Assembly (NCBI GenBank): GCA_029219125.1
Contig: JAQXSU010000041.1
Coordinates: 1 to 21,281 of the forward strand
Reading direction: 5' to 3'
DNA length: 21,281 nt
From: Bacillota bacterium
GTDB taxonomy: Bacteria > Bacillota > Clostridia > Peptostreptococcales > Anaerovoracaceae
The notes beneath the pieces are model-generated. The model was not told the DNA's origin. It saw only the letters and a program-made list of their open reading frames with translations, and ran no database searches. Shown one piece after another: positions 14,596 through 21,281 of this stretch. The translations under genes were made by a program, and so were the position numbers. How positions within the stretch are numbered: position 1 is the stretch's first letter; every line of letters begins with the position of its first letter.

Positions 14596-14796
14596 TTTTT
14601 TGCAGACATTTTCAGTCGTTTTCAGACCACAGTGCTTCTTTGACAACAAAAAAAGGAAAAAGCAGAACGAAGCCTGCCCTTCCCTTTTCCATATCCACTA
14701 AACACACACACTCTTACCCACATACAGAAAGGAAACACATCACCCATTTTCTTTCCCACGTTTTATTATATCACCTCAGTGTTAAAAAAGATGCTA
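14596..14796. other. Intergenic stretch between the ncRNA and the fbp terminator
   Basis: Low-complexity, A/C-rich sequence without a credible gene. Its only structure is the hairpin at 14655-14690, listed as a possible terminator. Confidence 0.5.
14648..14690 (-). terminator. Possible second minus-strand terminator
   Basis: On the minus strand GGAAAA (14690-14685) pairs with TTTTCC (14660-14655), and an inner GCAG/CTGC helix caps it. Seven T follow. It could stop readthrough from fbp before it enters the antisense strand of the ncRNA. The internal loop is asymmetric, so the call is tentative. Confidence 0.4.
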
Positions 14797-14827
14797 AGAA
14801 AAACAGCGGAGCCGCTAAGGCTCCGCT
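14797..14827 (-). terminator. Terminator of fbp
   Basis: On the minus strand AGCGGAGCC (14827-14819) pairs perfectly with GGCTCCGCT (14813-14805) around a 5-nt loop, then GTTTTTCTT follows. It lies 17 bp after the fbp stop. Confidence 0.88.
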
Positions 14828-14844
14828 AAAACTCTGTCAAGATT

Positions 14845-16797
14845 TCACTGATATACTTCTTTGATCAGACCTTTCTTGTAGGCGGCTACCAGATCTGTCA
14901 GATCCTGTACCCGCTGCACCAGTTCTGCACCCTGATCTGTGTCGATGATCAGCAGACGCTCCGGCATGGTTTCCACGATGCGGATTACCGGAGAATGGAA
15001 TACCTGGGTTCCATCGGCCTGCAGCGGTTCATACGGCTTGTGCTCTGCCAGAGCCATAAACCGGGAATTGAAGATAAACGTATATCCTGCGATTCCCGTC
15101 TGCTTCTGATAGGCCTTGGAGATTCCGCCGTCGATGACATAAAGCAGTCCGCCACCCTTGATCGGGCTTTCGCCGTCCTTGATCTTCACTGGCACATGGC
15201 CGTTGAGAATCTTGGAGCGGCTCGGATCCAGTCCGAATTCCCGCAGGATCTTCTCGCAGGCTTCTCTGGTCTTAATCAGCCGGTAATACGGCCGCGTCGG
15301 CTCCTTATGTGCTGCCTTGTCTGCGACGAACAGCCGCTCGAAGGTGGTCATTTTTTCCTTTCCGAACAGCGGAGAGTTGCCGCCAAGCCACAGATACCAC
15401 ATCAGGTCTCCGGACCGGCCGATCTCGTCGCTTTCCTTCGGCTCGAAGTACGCTTTCCGCACCTGGTCGTCCAGATAGTCCATGAGGGCCTTCCCCTTCA
15501 GACGCACGCCGTTCAGTTCCACTTCTTCAAACTCCCCGTCCTCTGTCATCGGAATACAGCCGTGGTACAGCAGATTTCCGTTGATCTTCTGATACAGAGC
15601 GCCATGGCTGTAAAGGAAACGGATATGTGCCTGCAGCTTTTCGGAATTGAGGAAGGAAGCTTCCAGGGCGTTGAGCATGTCCTCTTCTTCCTGGGTCAGC
15701 TTGTACGGATCCTTCGGGTCCAGGGTCGGGAAGTTGGTATCCCGCAGCGGCCATACGGTTCCTTCGATTTCCACCGTACCTGCAGCCAGATCGATTTTGT
15801 CCAGAAGCAGCCGGTTCTCCAGATGATATTCCGGATGGGCCATGATCCGCTGTCCTTCCACCTTAAACTGGCAGATGGCGATTGCCTTATGCATCCGTGC
15901 TGCCAGATCTTCATCCACAGGGTCAAACTTATTCCGGTCCAGAATATGAGGCCGGAACTTTTCACAAGGGTCATCGCCATAGACTTTCTCTGCGAAGGTG
16001 GCCAGCGGCCTCAGGTTAATGCCGTAACCTACCTCCAGCATATCGAAGTTGTTATAGCTGATATTCATCCGCAGTACGTTGGTGATGCATGCCCAGTTGC
16101 CTGTGGCCGCACCCATCCATACGATATCGTGGTTGCCCCACTGGAAGTCCACTTCATGGTAGTTCATCAGGAAATCCATGATGGAATCAGGATGGGCGCC
16201 ACGGTCGAAAATATCGCCGATAATATGTAATTTATCTACCGCCAGACGGCTGATGGCTTCGGTCAGCTCAATGATGTATTCTTCCGCCATGCCGTACTGT
16301 ACCACAGAGTTGATGATCTCGCTGTAGTAATGGGAACGGTTGGCTTCGTCGTCAGCGTGAAGCAGTTCATCGATACTGTAGCCGGCATACTTCGGAAGCC
16401 GCTGCCGCACTCTGGAGCGGGTGTATTTCGTGGAAACCGACTTACAGATCGTAATTAAACGATAAATTGCTGTAGCGCACCAGTCGTCAAAGTTCCGCTC
16501 GGAAACTTTCCGCCGCTTCAGTTCTGCCTCTGCGTTATAGATCAGCGCTGCCAGATCCTCTCTGTCTTTTTCGCTGAGAACTGCACCGTAATGTTCATCG
16601 ATCTTCGACTTGATGGTTCCGGACGCACTTTTCAGCATATGAATGAATGCCTCGTGCTCTCCGTGCAGGTCACTGAGGAAGTACTCCGTTCCCTTTGGCA
16701 GAGCCAGAATCGCATTGAGATTGATGATCTCTGCCGATGCCGCGCGAATGTTCGGGTAATCTTTCGCCAGTAAATTCAAAAATTTTAAATCCGCCAT
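14845..16797 (-). CDS. fbp: Fructose-1,6-bisphosphatase, class III
   Basis: A 650-residue cytosolic enzyme of the Firmicutes-specific class III, close in length to the B. subtilis protein. It hydrolyses fructose 1,6-bisphosphate to fructose 6-phosphate in gluconeogenesis. The metallophosphoesterase core is visible as FLSDLHGEHEAF (about 40-51), IIGDIFDRGAHPDS (about 193-206) and WGNHDIVWMGA (about 219-229), and later the histidine blocks LNGHVPVK and VIDGGISKAY. The start at 16797 (MADLKFLNLLAKDYP) has AGAAAGGA about 8 bp upstream. It has its own promoter at 16868-16896 and terminator at 14797-14827, so it is probably a single-gene unit. Confidence 0.97.
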   Translation of the reverse strand: MADLKFLNLLAKDYPNIRAASAEIINLNAILALPKGTEYFLSDLHGEHEAFIHMLKSASGTIKSKIDEHYGAVLSEKDREDLAALIYNAEAELKRRKVSERNFDDWCATAIYRLITICKSVSTKYTRSRVRQRLPKYAGYSIDELLHADDEANRSHYYSEIINSVVQYGMAEEYIIELTEAISRLAVDKLHIIGDIFDRGAHPDSIMDFLMNYHEVDFQWGNHDIVWMGAATGNWACITNVLRMNISYNNFDMLEVGYGINLRPLATFAEKVYGDDPCEKFRPHILDRNKFDPVDEDLAARMHKAIAICQFKVEGQRIMAHPEYHLENRLLLDKIDLAAGTVEIEGTVWPLRDTNFPTLDPKDPYKLTQEEEDMLNALEASFLNSEKLQAHIRFLYSHGALYQKINGNLLYHGCIPMTEDGEFEEVELNGVRLKGKALMDYLDDQVRKAYFEPKESDEIGRSGDLMWYLWLGGNSPLFGKEKMTTFERLFVADKAAHKEPTRPYYRLIKTREACEKILREFGLDPSRSKILNGHVPVKIKDGESPIKGGGLLYVIDGGISKAYQKQTGIAGYTFIFNSRFMALAEHKPYEPLQADGTQVFHSPVIRIVETMPERLLIIDTDQGAELVQRVQDLTDLVAAYKKGLIKEVYQ

Positions 16798-16867
16798 TTC
16801 CGTTCCTTTCTGTTTGCCCTTTCCCTGCCTCTTCCTCCGCAGGGCAGGAATATTTCATACCACATTC

Positions 16868-16896
16868 ATTTTACAATGGCTTCCTGCATAAATCAA
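16868..16896 (-). promoter_or_regulatory. Promoter of fbp
   Basis: On the minus strand TTGATT (16896-16891) and TAAAAT (16873-16868) are 17 bp apart, giving a leader of about 65 nt. The hairpin GAGG-ATT-CCTC lies immediately upstream and may be a weak end for the SpoIID/LytB transcript. Confidence 0.65.
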
Positions 16897-16923
16897 GAGG
16901 AATCCTCGCGATCCTGACGCGTT

Positions 16924-17934
16924 TCAGTATACCTGGGTTCCGCTGTAATAGTGGGTCAGAATCTCCTTATAGTCATAACCCTCTTTTGCCATGCCGTCTG
17001 CCCCGTACTGGGACATGCCCACGCCGTGGCCGGAGCCGCTGGAGGTAAATACGATATTGCTTCCGTCAAATTCGATGGCAAACAGCGCAGAAGACAGTCC
17101 CAGCGCCATGCGGACTTCCGTGCCTTTCAGAATGCCGCCTGCGCCGTCTCCCACCTGCATTTTTTCCACCCGGCCGCCTGCGGTGCGGCTGAGAATCTTA
17201 ATGGAAGGCTGGCTGATCTTTCCCAGGTCTTTTTCGGGATAAGCGGATTTCAGTTTCTTCGCAAAATCCTTCAGGCTGAGCTTCGTCTTCTCGTCCCGGT
17301 GTGTGGCGTTTTCTTCATATGGGCTGGACACACTGACCAGGTACGGCACGGCGCTGACAAACACGTCCTCTGAATTTTCTGTCTGTCCGCCGCTGGAACT
17401 GAAAAACAGGGGCTGCATGACCATTTCACCGTCATAATACAGGAGCTGCCCTTCTGTGGTCTGACAGGCTTTTTTAATCTTTTCCCAGCCGTTTTCTTCC
17501 CAGCCCTCTTCATGGGCTGCAATCAGGGCTTTCTCCGTCTTGTAGACCTGACAGTGGGTGGTGCTGCACACCGGCGCCTTCGGATGGGCTTCCGGCTTTT
17601 TCTCTTTATATTTTTCGATCTTTGCCATAGCGAAGGTCCGCGCCGCTACGGACTGGGCCTTCAGGGCTTCCTCTTCAAAAGTGGATGGCATTTCACTGGC
17701 GACTACTCTGCATACATAGGCCTCGAAATCTACCGTTACTGCTTTGCTCTGGTCCTCCAGCCATACGGTGATGGTATCCGGTGTTTTCACCCGGTTTCTG
17801 AAGGGAAGCTGCAGATCCGGTCCCTCTGCCTGTCCCAGCTGACCGAAAAGCAGAACCGCAGCCAGCGGAACCACCGCCAGAAAAATCAGTCCCAATATCA
17901 TCAGCTGCACAATCAGACGCAACATCTCTCTCAT
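16924..17934 (-). CDS. SpoIID/LytB-family protein (stage II sporulation protein D-like)
   Basis: A 336-residue protein with one N-terminal membrane segment (LIVQLMILGLIFLAVVPLAA, about 6-25) and an extracytoplasmic SpoIID domain. SpoIID is a lytic transglycosylase that strips peptidoglycan during engulfment of the forespore. The catalytic glutamate lies in VASEMPSTFEEEALKAQSVA. Other family blocks are THCQVYKTEKA, FFSSSGGQTENSEDVF and the C-terminal GSGHGVGMSQYGADGMA. I chose the ATG at 17934 (MREMLRLIV), which has GGGGAGGA about 8 bp upstream. Upstream in-frame starts lie in or before the ribosome binding site. It stands alone, not beside spoIIQ or other sporulation genes, so a vegetative LytB-type role cannot be excluded. 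Confidence 0.9.
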   Translation of the reverse strand: MREMLRLIVQLMILGLIFLAVVPLAAVLLFGQLGQAEGPDLQLPFRNRVKTPDTITVWLEDQSKAVTVDFEAYVCRVVASEMPSTFEEEALKAQSVAARTFAMAKIEKYKEKKPEAHPKAPVCSTTHCQVYKTEKALIAAHEEGWEENGWEKIKKACQTTEGQLLYYDGEMVMQPLFFSSSGGQTENSEDVFVSAVPYLVSVSSPYEENATHRDEKTKLSLKDFAKKLKSAYPEKDLGKISQPSIKILSRTAGGRVEKMQVGDGAGGILKGTEVRMALGLSSALFAIEFDGSNIVFTSSGSGHGVGMSQYGADGMAKEGYDYKEILTHYYSGTQVY

Positions 17935-18025
17935 CGTTTCCATCCTCCCCGAAATCCATCCCGCAGTTTTCCTGTTCTGCAATTTGCCTGTCCTGCAGTC
18001 AGTATATGCCGGAGGGAAAAAGGAA

Positions 18026-18054
18026 ATGACAACCTGCGCCATCGGAGGTATAAT
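18026..18054 (+). promoter_or_regulatory. Promoter of the aldo/keto reductase
   Basis: ATGACA (18026-18031), a 17-bp spacer and TATAAT (18049-18054). The leader is about 40 nt, with AAAGGAG 9 bp before the start codon. It is divergent from the SpoIID/LytB gene. Confidence 0.78.
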
Positions 18055-18102
18055 GAGATATAATTGAAATCACAAGGTGAAAATATAAAGGAGATAAAAT
18101 AC

Positions 18103-19344
18103 ATGGAATACAGAAAAGGACCGGGCGGCGAGCCTCTGTCCGCCCTTGGGTTTGGCTGCATGCGGTTCGAAAGAAAAAACGGCTCCGTCGATCTGGATGC
18201 AGCTCAGGCGCTGCTGCAGACTGCGGTGGATGCCGGTGTCAATTATCTGGATACGGCATATATCTATGCCGGAAATGAGTCCGCCCTGGGAAAGATTTTC
18301 GCACGGACGGATCTGCGGGACCGGGTCAATCTGGCCACCAAGCTGCCCCAGTACCTGATCAAAACCTCTTCAGCGCCGGAGCGGTATTTCCGTGAGCAGC
18401 TTTCCAGGCTGCAGACCGACCATATCGATTACTATCTGATGCATATGCTCTCTGACGTAGCCTCCTGGGAAAAGCTCAGACAACTTGGCATCGAATCCTG
18501 GATCGCCGAAAAGAAGGCTGCCGGACAGATTCGCCACATCGGATTTTCCTATCACGGAAACACGGACATGTTCCTGCAGATTCTGGATGCATATCCCTGG
18601 GACTTCTGTCAGATTCAGTACAACTATCTGGATGAGCATTCCCAGGCGGGCCGCCGGGGTCTGGAAGAGGCGGCTCGGCGCGGAATCCCTGTGATCATCA
18701 TGGAACCGCTGCGGGGCGGCAGCCTGACCGATAAACTGCCGAAGGCGGCGCAGCAGCTCTTTCCGAAAAGAACCGAAAACGCCGGAAACACTGAAAACGC
18801 CCAAAATGCTGAAAACGCCGGGCGAGTGGATTTTGCACAGAACCCGACGCCGGCAAGCCTGGCTCTCCGGTGGCTCTGGGATCAACCCGGCGTCACCTGC
18901 GTCCTCTCCGGCATGCATTCCATGGACATGGTTACAGAAAACGTGGCTGCCGCATGCTGCTCGAAAGCAGGCTGTCTGACAGAATCCGAAGGTGCGCTGA
19001 TTGAAAATGTGAAGGCCGTCATCCGCAAAACCACCCTGGTGGGCTGCACCGGCTGCGGCTACTGCCAGCCCTGCCCTGCCGGCGTGGATATTCCGGGCAC
19101 TTTCGCCTGCTATAATACTTCTGCGTCCGAAGGGATTTCCACCGCACGAAAGGAATACATGCGAAACACCCTCATGCGAAAGGATCCCATCGGGGCCTCT
19201 CGCTGCATCGGCTGCGGTAAATGCGTCTCCCACTGCCCGCAGCATATTCCCATTCCGGAGAAACTGCAGGAGGCCCGCAAGGTGCTGGAGACGCCTCTGT
19301 ACCATCTGGCGGGAAAGGCGCTGCAGATTTTTAAGCTGTGGTAG
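18103..19344 (+). CDS. Aldo/keto reductase with C-terminal 4Fe-4S ferredoxin domain
   Basis: A 413-residue fusion. Residues 1 to about 290 form an aldo/keto reductase barrel. The catalytic aspartate and tyrosine are in NYLDTAYIYAGNES (D50, Y55), the lysine in NLATKLP and the histidine in YYLMHML. The C-terminal third carries cysteine clusters GCTGCGYCQPCPAGVDIPG and RCIGCGKCVSHCPQHIPIP, as in the widespread anaerobe 'aldo/keto reductase, 4Fe-4S binding' group, which may couple ferredoxin electrons to carbonyl reduction. The start at 18103 (MEYRKGPGGE) follows AAAGGAG; a frame to 18064 has no ribosome binding site. Oddity: an asparagine/alanine-rich stretch at about 223-238, built from repeated ENA-type units, lies late in the barrel. 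It ends 19 bp before the convergent ZIP gene. The substrate is unknown. Confidence 0.9.
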   Translation: MEYRKGPGGEPLSALGFGCMRFERKNGSVDLDAAQALLQTAVDAGVNYLDTAYIYAGNESALGKIFARTDLRDRVNLATKLPQYLIKTSSAPERYFREQLSRLQTDHIDYYLMHMLSDVASWEKLRQLGIESWIAEKKAAGQIRHIGFSYHGNTDMFLQILDAYPWDFCQIQYNYLDEHSQAGRRGLEEAARRGIPVIIMEPLRGGSLTDKLPKAAQQLFPKRTENAGNTENAQNAENAGRVDFAQNPTPASLALRWLWDQPGVTCVLSGMHSMDMVTENVAAACCSKAGCLTESEGALIENVKAVIRKTTLVGCTGCGYCQPCPAGVDIPGTFACYNTSASEGISTARKEYMRNTLMRKDPIGASRCIGCGKCVSHCPQHIPIPEKLQEARKVLETPLYHLAGKALQIFKLW

Positions 19345-19363
19345 TTTTCTGGCAGGTGCGCAG

Positions 19364-20143
19364 CTAACCCAGTGCCACGTCCAGCGCCATCATCACCGTG
19401 AAACCGGCCGCAAAGCTCAGAGTACCCAGATTGGAATGATTTCCGCCGGACATTTCCGGAATCAGTTCTTCCACCACCACATAAATCATGGCACCTGCTG
19501 CAAAGCTGAGGAGATACGGCAGCACCGGAACCACAACTGCCGCCAGACCGATGGTCAGCAACGCACCCAGCGGCTCCACTGCGCCCGAGAAAAATCCCCA
19601 GAGAAAGGATTTCCCGCGGGAAACGCCTTCTCCCCGCAGGGGCAGCGAAATGATCGCACCTTCGGGAAAGTTCTGGATGGCGATACCTACAGACAGAGCC
19701 AGCGCTCCCGCCAGAGAGATCGTACTTTCCCCGGCAAGCCAGGCTGCATAAATTGCCCCCACTGCCATCCCTTCCGGCAGATTGTGAATGACAACAGCCA
19801 GTACCAGCATCACGGATTTCGGCAGCTTGCTTTTTACACCTTCCGGATCCTCACTGTGCAGATGCAGATGGGGAACCAGGCTGTCGATGCCCAGCAGGAA
19901 CAGGATTCCCACCCAGAAACCGATGACAGCCGGGAGAAACGCCCATATTCCCATGGGAGCAGACTGCTCCATGGCAGGAATCAGAAGACTCCAGACCGAT
20001 GCCGCCGTCATCACGCCGGCCGCAAACCCGGTGAAAACCCGCTGCACCTGCAGGTTCATATCGTTTTTCAGGAAAAAGACCATCCCGGCGCCGAGGGTCG
20101 TGCCAACCAGCGGCAGCAGCAGTCCGAGACTCATCTCATACAT
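19364..20143 (-). CDS. ZIP-family divalent metal transporter (ZupT-like)
   Basis: A 259-residue membrane protein with about eight hydrophobic segments. The metal site is formed by HNLPEGMAVGA (about 118-128) and QNFPEGAIISL (about 153-163), the TM4/TM5 signatures of the ZIP family. A histidine-containing loop, PHLHLHSEDPEGVKSK, lies between TM3 and TM4 on the cytoplasmic side. It should import zinc or another divalent cation such as iron or manganese. The start at 20143 (MYEMSLGLLLPL) has AAAGGAG 8 bp upstream; an upstream frame to 20200 lacks one. It is monocistronic and convergent with the aldo/keto reductase. I see no clear operator in the AT-rich TATACA-repeat region before it. Confidence 0.93.
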   Translation of the reverse strand: MYEMSLGLLLPLVGTTLGAGMVFFLKNDMNLQVQRVFTGFAAGVMTAASVWSLLIPAMEQSAPMGIWAFLPAVIGFWVGILFLLGIDSLVPHLHLHSEDPEGVKSKLPKSVMLVLAVVIHNLPEGMAVGAIYAAWLAGESTISLAGALALSVGIAIQNFPEGAIISLPLRGEGVSRGKSFLWGFFSGAVEPLGALLTIGLAAVVVPVLPYLLSFAAGAMIYVVVEELIPEMSGGNHSNLGTLSFAAGFTVMMALDVALG

Positions 20144-20326
20144 TTTTCTCACTCCTTTTCTACTTTCATATGTATATGTATACCCGCATGGCGGCGTCAT
20201 ATAACAGAATTGAGAAGGCGTCTTTTCCGTGAACCGGCTGTACCGGCTTTCAGCTCATCTTTCTCTGATAGACCGGTGCTGCCTTGAAACATTCCTGCTG
20301 TGCCAGTACAAGTATTTCTTTTTCGT

Positions 20327-20650
20327 TCACTTGCTCTGTTCCTCTGCCTTCGTTTCCTTCTCACTCTGCGGCCAGTACAGACAGTAGGCCGGATAGGTCT
20401 CTCCGATATACACCCAGACTGTTTCGCCCATTTCGATGTGCCGGTCGAATACCATGTCCGGAACGAACAGCTTCAGTGCAGAACGTTTTATGCCCCGCAG
20501 TATCACTCCTTCCCTTGCAGGATCCGCTCTGAAGTTCTCAATTTTACCCCGGAGATCCGAAATCCCCGTTTCCTTACCGAAGTTGTCTGCAAACTCATTT
20601 ACATCTGCATAAACAACATTATCCGGATTTTCAAACCATTCAACTCTCAT
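20327..20650 (-). CDS. Conserved small protein of unknown function, paralogue of the next gene upstream
   Basis: A 107-residue soluble protein of unknown family, with no signal or membrane segment. Its middle and C-terminal part, LFVPDMVFDRHIEMGETVWV then YIGETYPAYCL, aligns without gaps to LCVPNLLFGENFKLGSHIWV then YFTETQEWACL in the neighbouring gene at 20699-21028. The N-terminal DVNEFADNFGKETG resembles DLPSLAEHLARKTG there. The tail is charged (EKETKAEEQSK). The start at 20650 has GAGGAGG 8 bp upstream. It follows the paralogue by 48 bp and is the last of three minus-strand genes headed by an SseB-like gene. Confidence 0.8.
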   Translation of the reverse strand: MRVEWFENPDNVVYADVNEFADNFGKETGISDLRGKIENFRADPAREGVILRGIKRSALKLFVPDMVFDRHIEMGETVWVYIGETYPAYCLYWPQSEKETKAEEQSK

Positions 20651-20698
20651 CTTCTTTTCCTCCTCATATAATATCTGTTTTTGATTTGATCTTCTTCT

Positions 20699-21028
20699 TT
20701 ACGCTTTCACCTTGCGATTTTTCTTCTTTCCTGTCGACTCCATATACGTTTCCGGAAGGCAGGCCCATTCCTGGGTCTCCGTGAAGTAGACCCAGATATG
20801 GCTGCCCAGCTTAAAGTTTTCGCCAAAAAGGAGATTTGGCACACATAAAAAGATGGAGGCATCTTTATTGAGGCAAATGCTCAGTCCGTCCTTTTGCGGA
20901 CATCGAAAGAATATTTCTATGGTTTCTTTTGTCTTCGGCTGACCGGTCTTTCTCGCCAGGTGCTCGGCAAGAGACGGAAGATCCATAGATACCAGGTATT
21001 CCTGATTATCAAAGATTCCTGTTGTCAT
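20699..21028 (-). CDS. Conserved small protein of unknown function, tandem paralogue
   Basis: A 109-residue protein of unknown family. It shares the pattern VPxxxF-x6-G-x3-WVY-x2-T with the gene downstream, and the two probably arose by tandem duplication. It ends in a basic tail (GKKKNRKVKA), opposite in charge to the acidic/mixed tail of its paralogue. The start at 21028 overlaps the stop of the SseB-like gene by 4 bp (ATGA), with GGAAAGGA about 9 bp upstream, so translation is coupled. No function can be assigned from sequence. Confidence 0.8.
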   Translation of the reverse strand: MTTGIFDNQEYLVSMDLPSLAEHLARKTGQPKTKETIEIFFRCPQKDGLSICLNKDASIFLCVPNLLFGENFKLGSHIWVYFTETQEWACLPETYMESTGKKKNRKVKA

Positions 21029-21281
21029 ACCGCATTCCTTTCCCCTGCAGCAGACTGCTGTTTTTCCATCAGCTGCATCAGTGTTCTGTCAATGACAATC
21101 TTTTCGCCATACGGATCAATGACCAGACCGCATACCTTTTCTCTCTGCTGTTCCGTCAGCGCCTTCAGACGCGGATAATTTAGCTTCATCAGCTTCATTT
21201 TCGTTCTGCAGCTTTCCCTGTCCAGAAATGCCGGGATGTATGTCCGTCCTCTGGCGGATTTTATCATACAGATCTGCAGCT
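21025..21281 (-). CDS. SseB-like protein, C-terminal part (5' end beyond the window)
   Basis: The frame is open to the window edge. The first internal ATG (21267) has no ribosome binding site, so the true start is probably outside. The visible 84 residues contain GRTYIPAFLDRESC, then NYPRLKALTEQQREKVCGLV, and IDPYGEKIVIDRTLMQLM. This pattern (x-PAF-x near the start, then a short helix and GLVIDPYGE) resembles the N-terminal SseB domain. SseB is named for enhanced serine sensitivity in E. coli; its biochemical role is not settled. It overlaps the next gene by 4 bp. Confidence 0.55.
   Translation of the reverse strand, partial: LQICMIKSARGRTYIPAFLDRESCRTKMKLMKLNYPRLKALTEQQREKVCGLVIDPYGEKIVIDRTLMQLMEKQQSAAGERNAV

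Noticed and set aside
14553..14864. 103-residue plus-strand frame after the ncRNA
   Set aside because: It covers the ncRNA 3' end and three hairpins, has no ribosome binding site and a composition unlike the real genes.
14995..16230. 411-residue open frame on the plus strand
   Set aside because: Antisense to fbp, whose motifs on the other strand are unmistakable.
20229..20244. ACCGGCTGTACCGGCT resembling the closing stem of the ncRNA at 14474
   Set aside because: Only about ten bases match, no other part of the RNA is present, and it forms only a weak CCGG/CCGG hairpin. Probably chance.
1..21281. CRISPR array, insertion sequence or integrated element next to the tRNA
   Set aside because: I found no regularly spaced repeats, no transposase or integrase, and no duplicated tRNA 3' end.

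Overview
The window looks like a chromosomal segment of a spore-former-related anaerobic Clostridia (Bacillota). The evidence is a class III fructose-1,6-bisphosphatase, a SpoIID/LytB protein, a Y-family polymerase/YolD cassette behind a Gram-positive GAAC-N4-GTTC SOS box, AGGAGG-type ribosome binding sites and TTGACA/TATAAT promoters. Base composition is moderately GC-rich in genes and AT-rich in the few intergenic gaps. Most genes lie on the minus strand. No insertion sequence, CRISPR array or phage module is visible.

Layout. (1) 1-760: a metal-efflux operon on the minus strand, with a separate HMA metallochaperone followed by the start of a CadA/ZntA-type P1B-ATPase. Its promoter carries two ArsR/SmtB-like dyads. 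(2) 798-4391: an M20D amidohydrolase and a CPA2 cation/proton antiporter with TrkA-C domains, probably co-transcribed. (3) 4804-4976: tRNA-Arg(ACG) with its own promoter and terminator. (4) 5069-7136: a plus-strand SOS-controlled translesion polymerase coupled to a YolD-like protein. (5) 7143-11500: an E2-like acyltransferase, an acyl-CoA ligase and an Xaa-Pro aminopeptidase (minus strand). (6) 11618-14210: panD, panC and a BASS-family transporter, behind a 5' leader with a two-bulged-A hairpin (pan-motif-like) and a terminator that has a possible antiterminator. (7) 14291-14595: a divergent, apparently structured non-coding RNA with its own promoter and terminator. (8) 14797-17934: class III fbp and a SpoIID/LytB protein (minus). 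(9) 18026-19344: a divergent aldo/keto reductase fused to a ferredoxin-like domain. (10) 19364-20143: a ZIP metal transporter. (11) 20327-21281: three small coupled genes, the first (cut by the window edge) SseB-like and the next two paralogous unknowns.

How the genes fit together. The pan operon supplies beta-alanine (PanD) and joins it to pantoate (PanC). The adjacent BASS carrier, related by family to the Salmonella ketopantoate/pantoate transporter PanS, could bring in the pantoate half, since no panB or panE is present here. The most interesting non-coding features lie in the 14.0-14.6 kb region between panD and fbp: a pantothenate-leader RNA on one strand and an independent structured RNA on the other.
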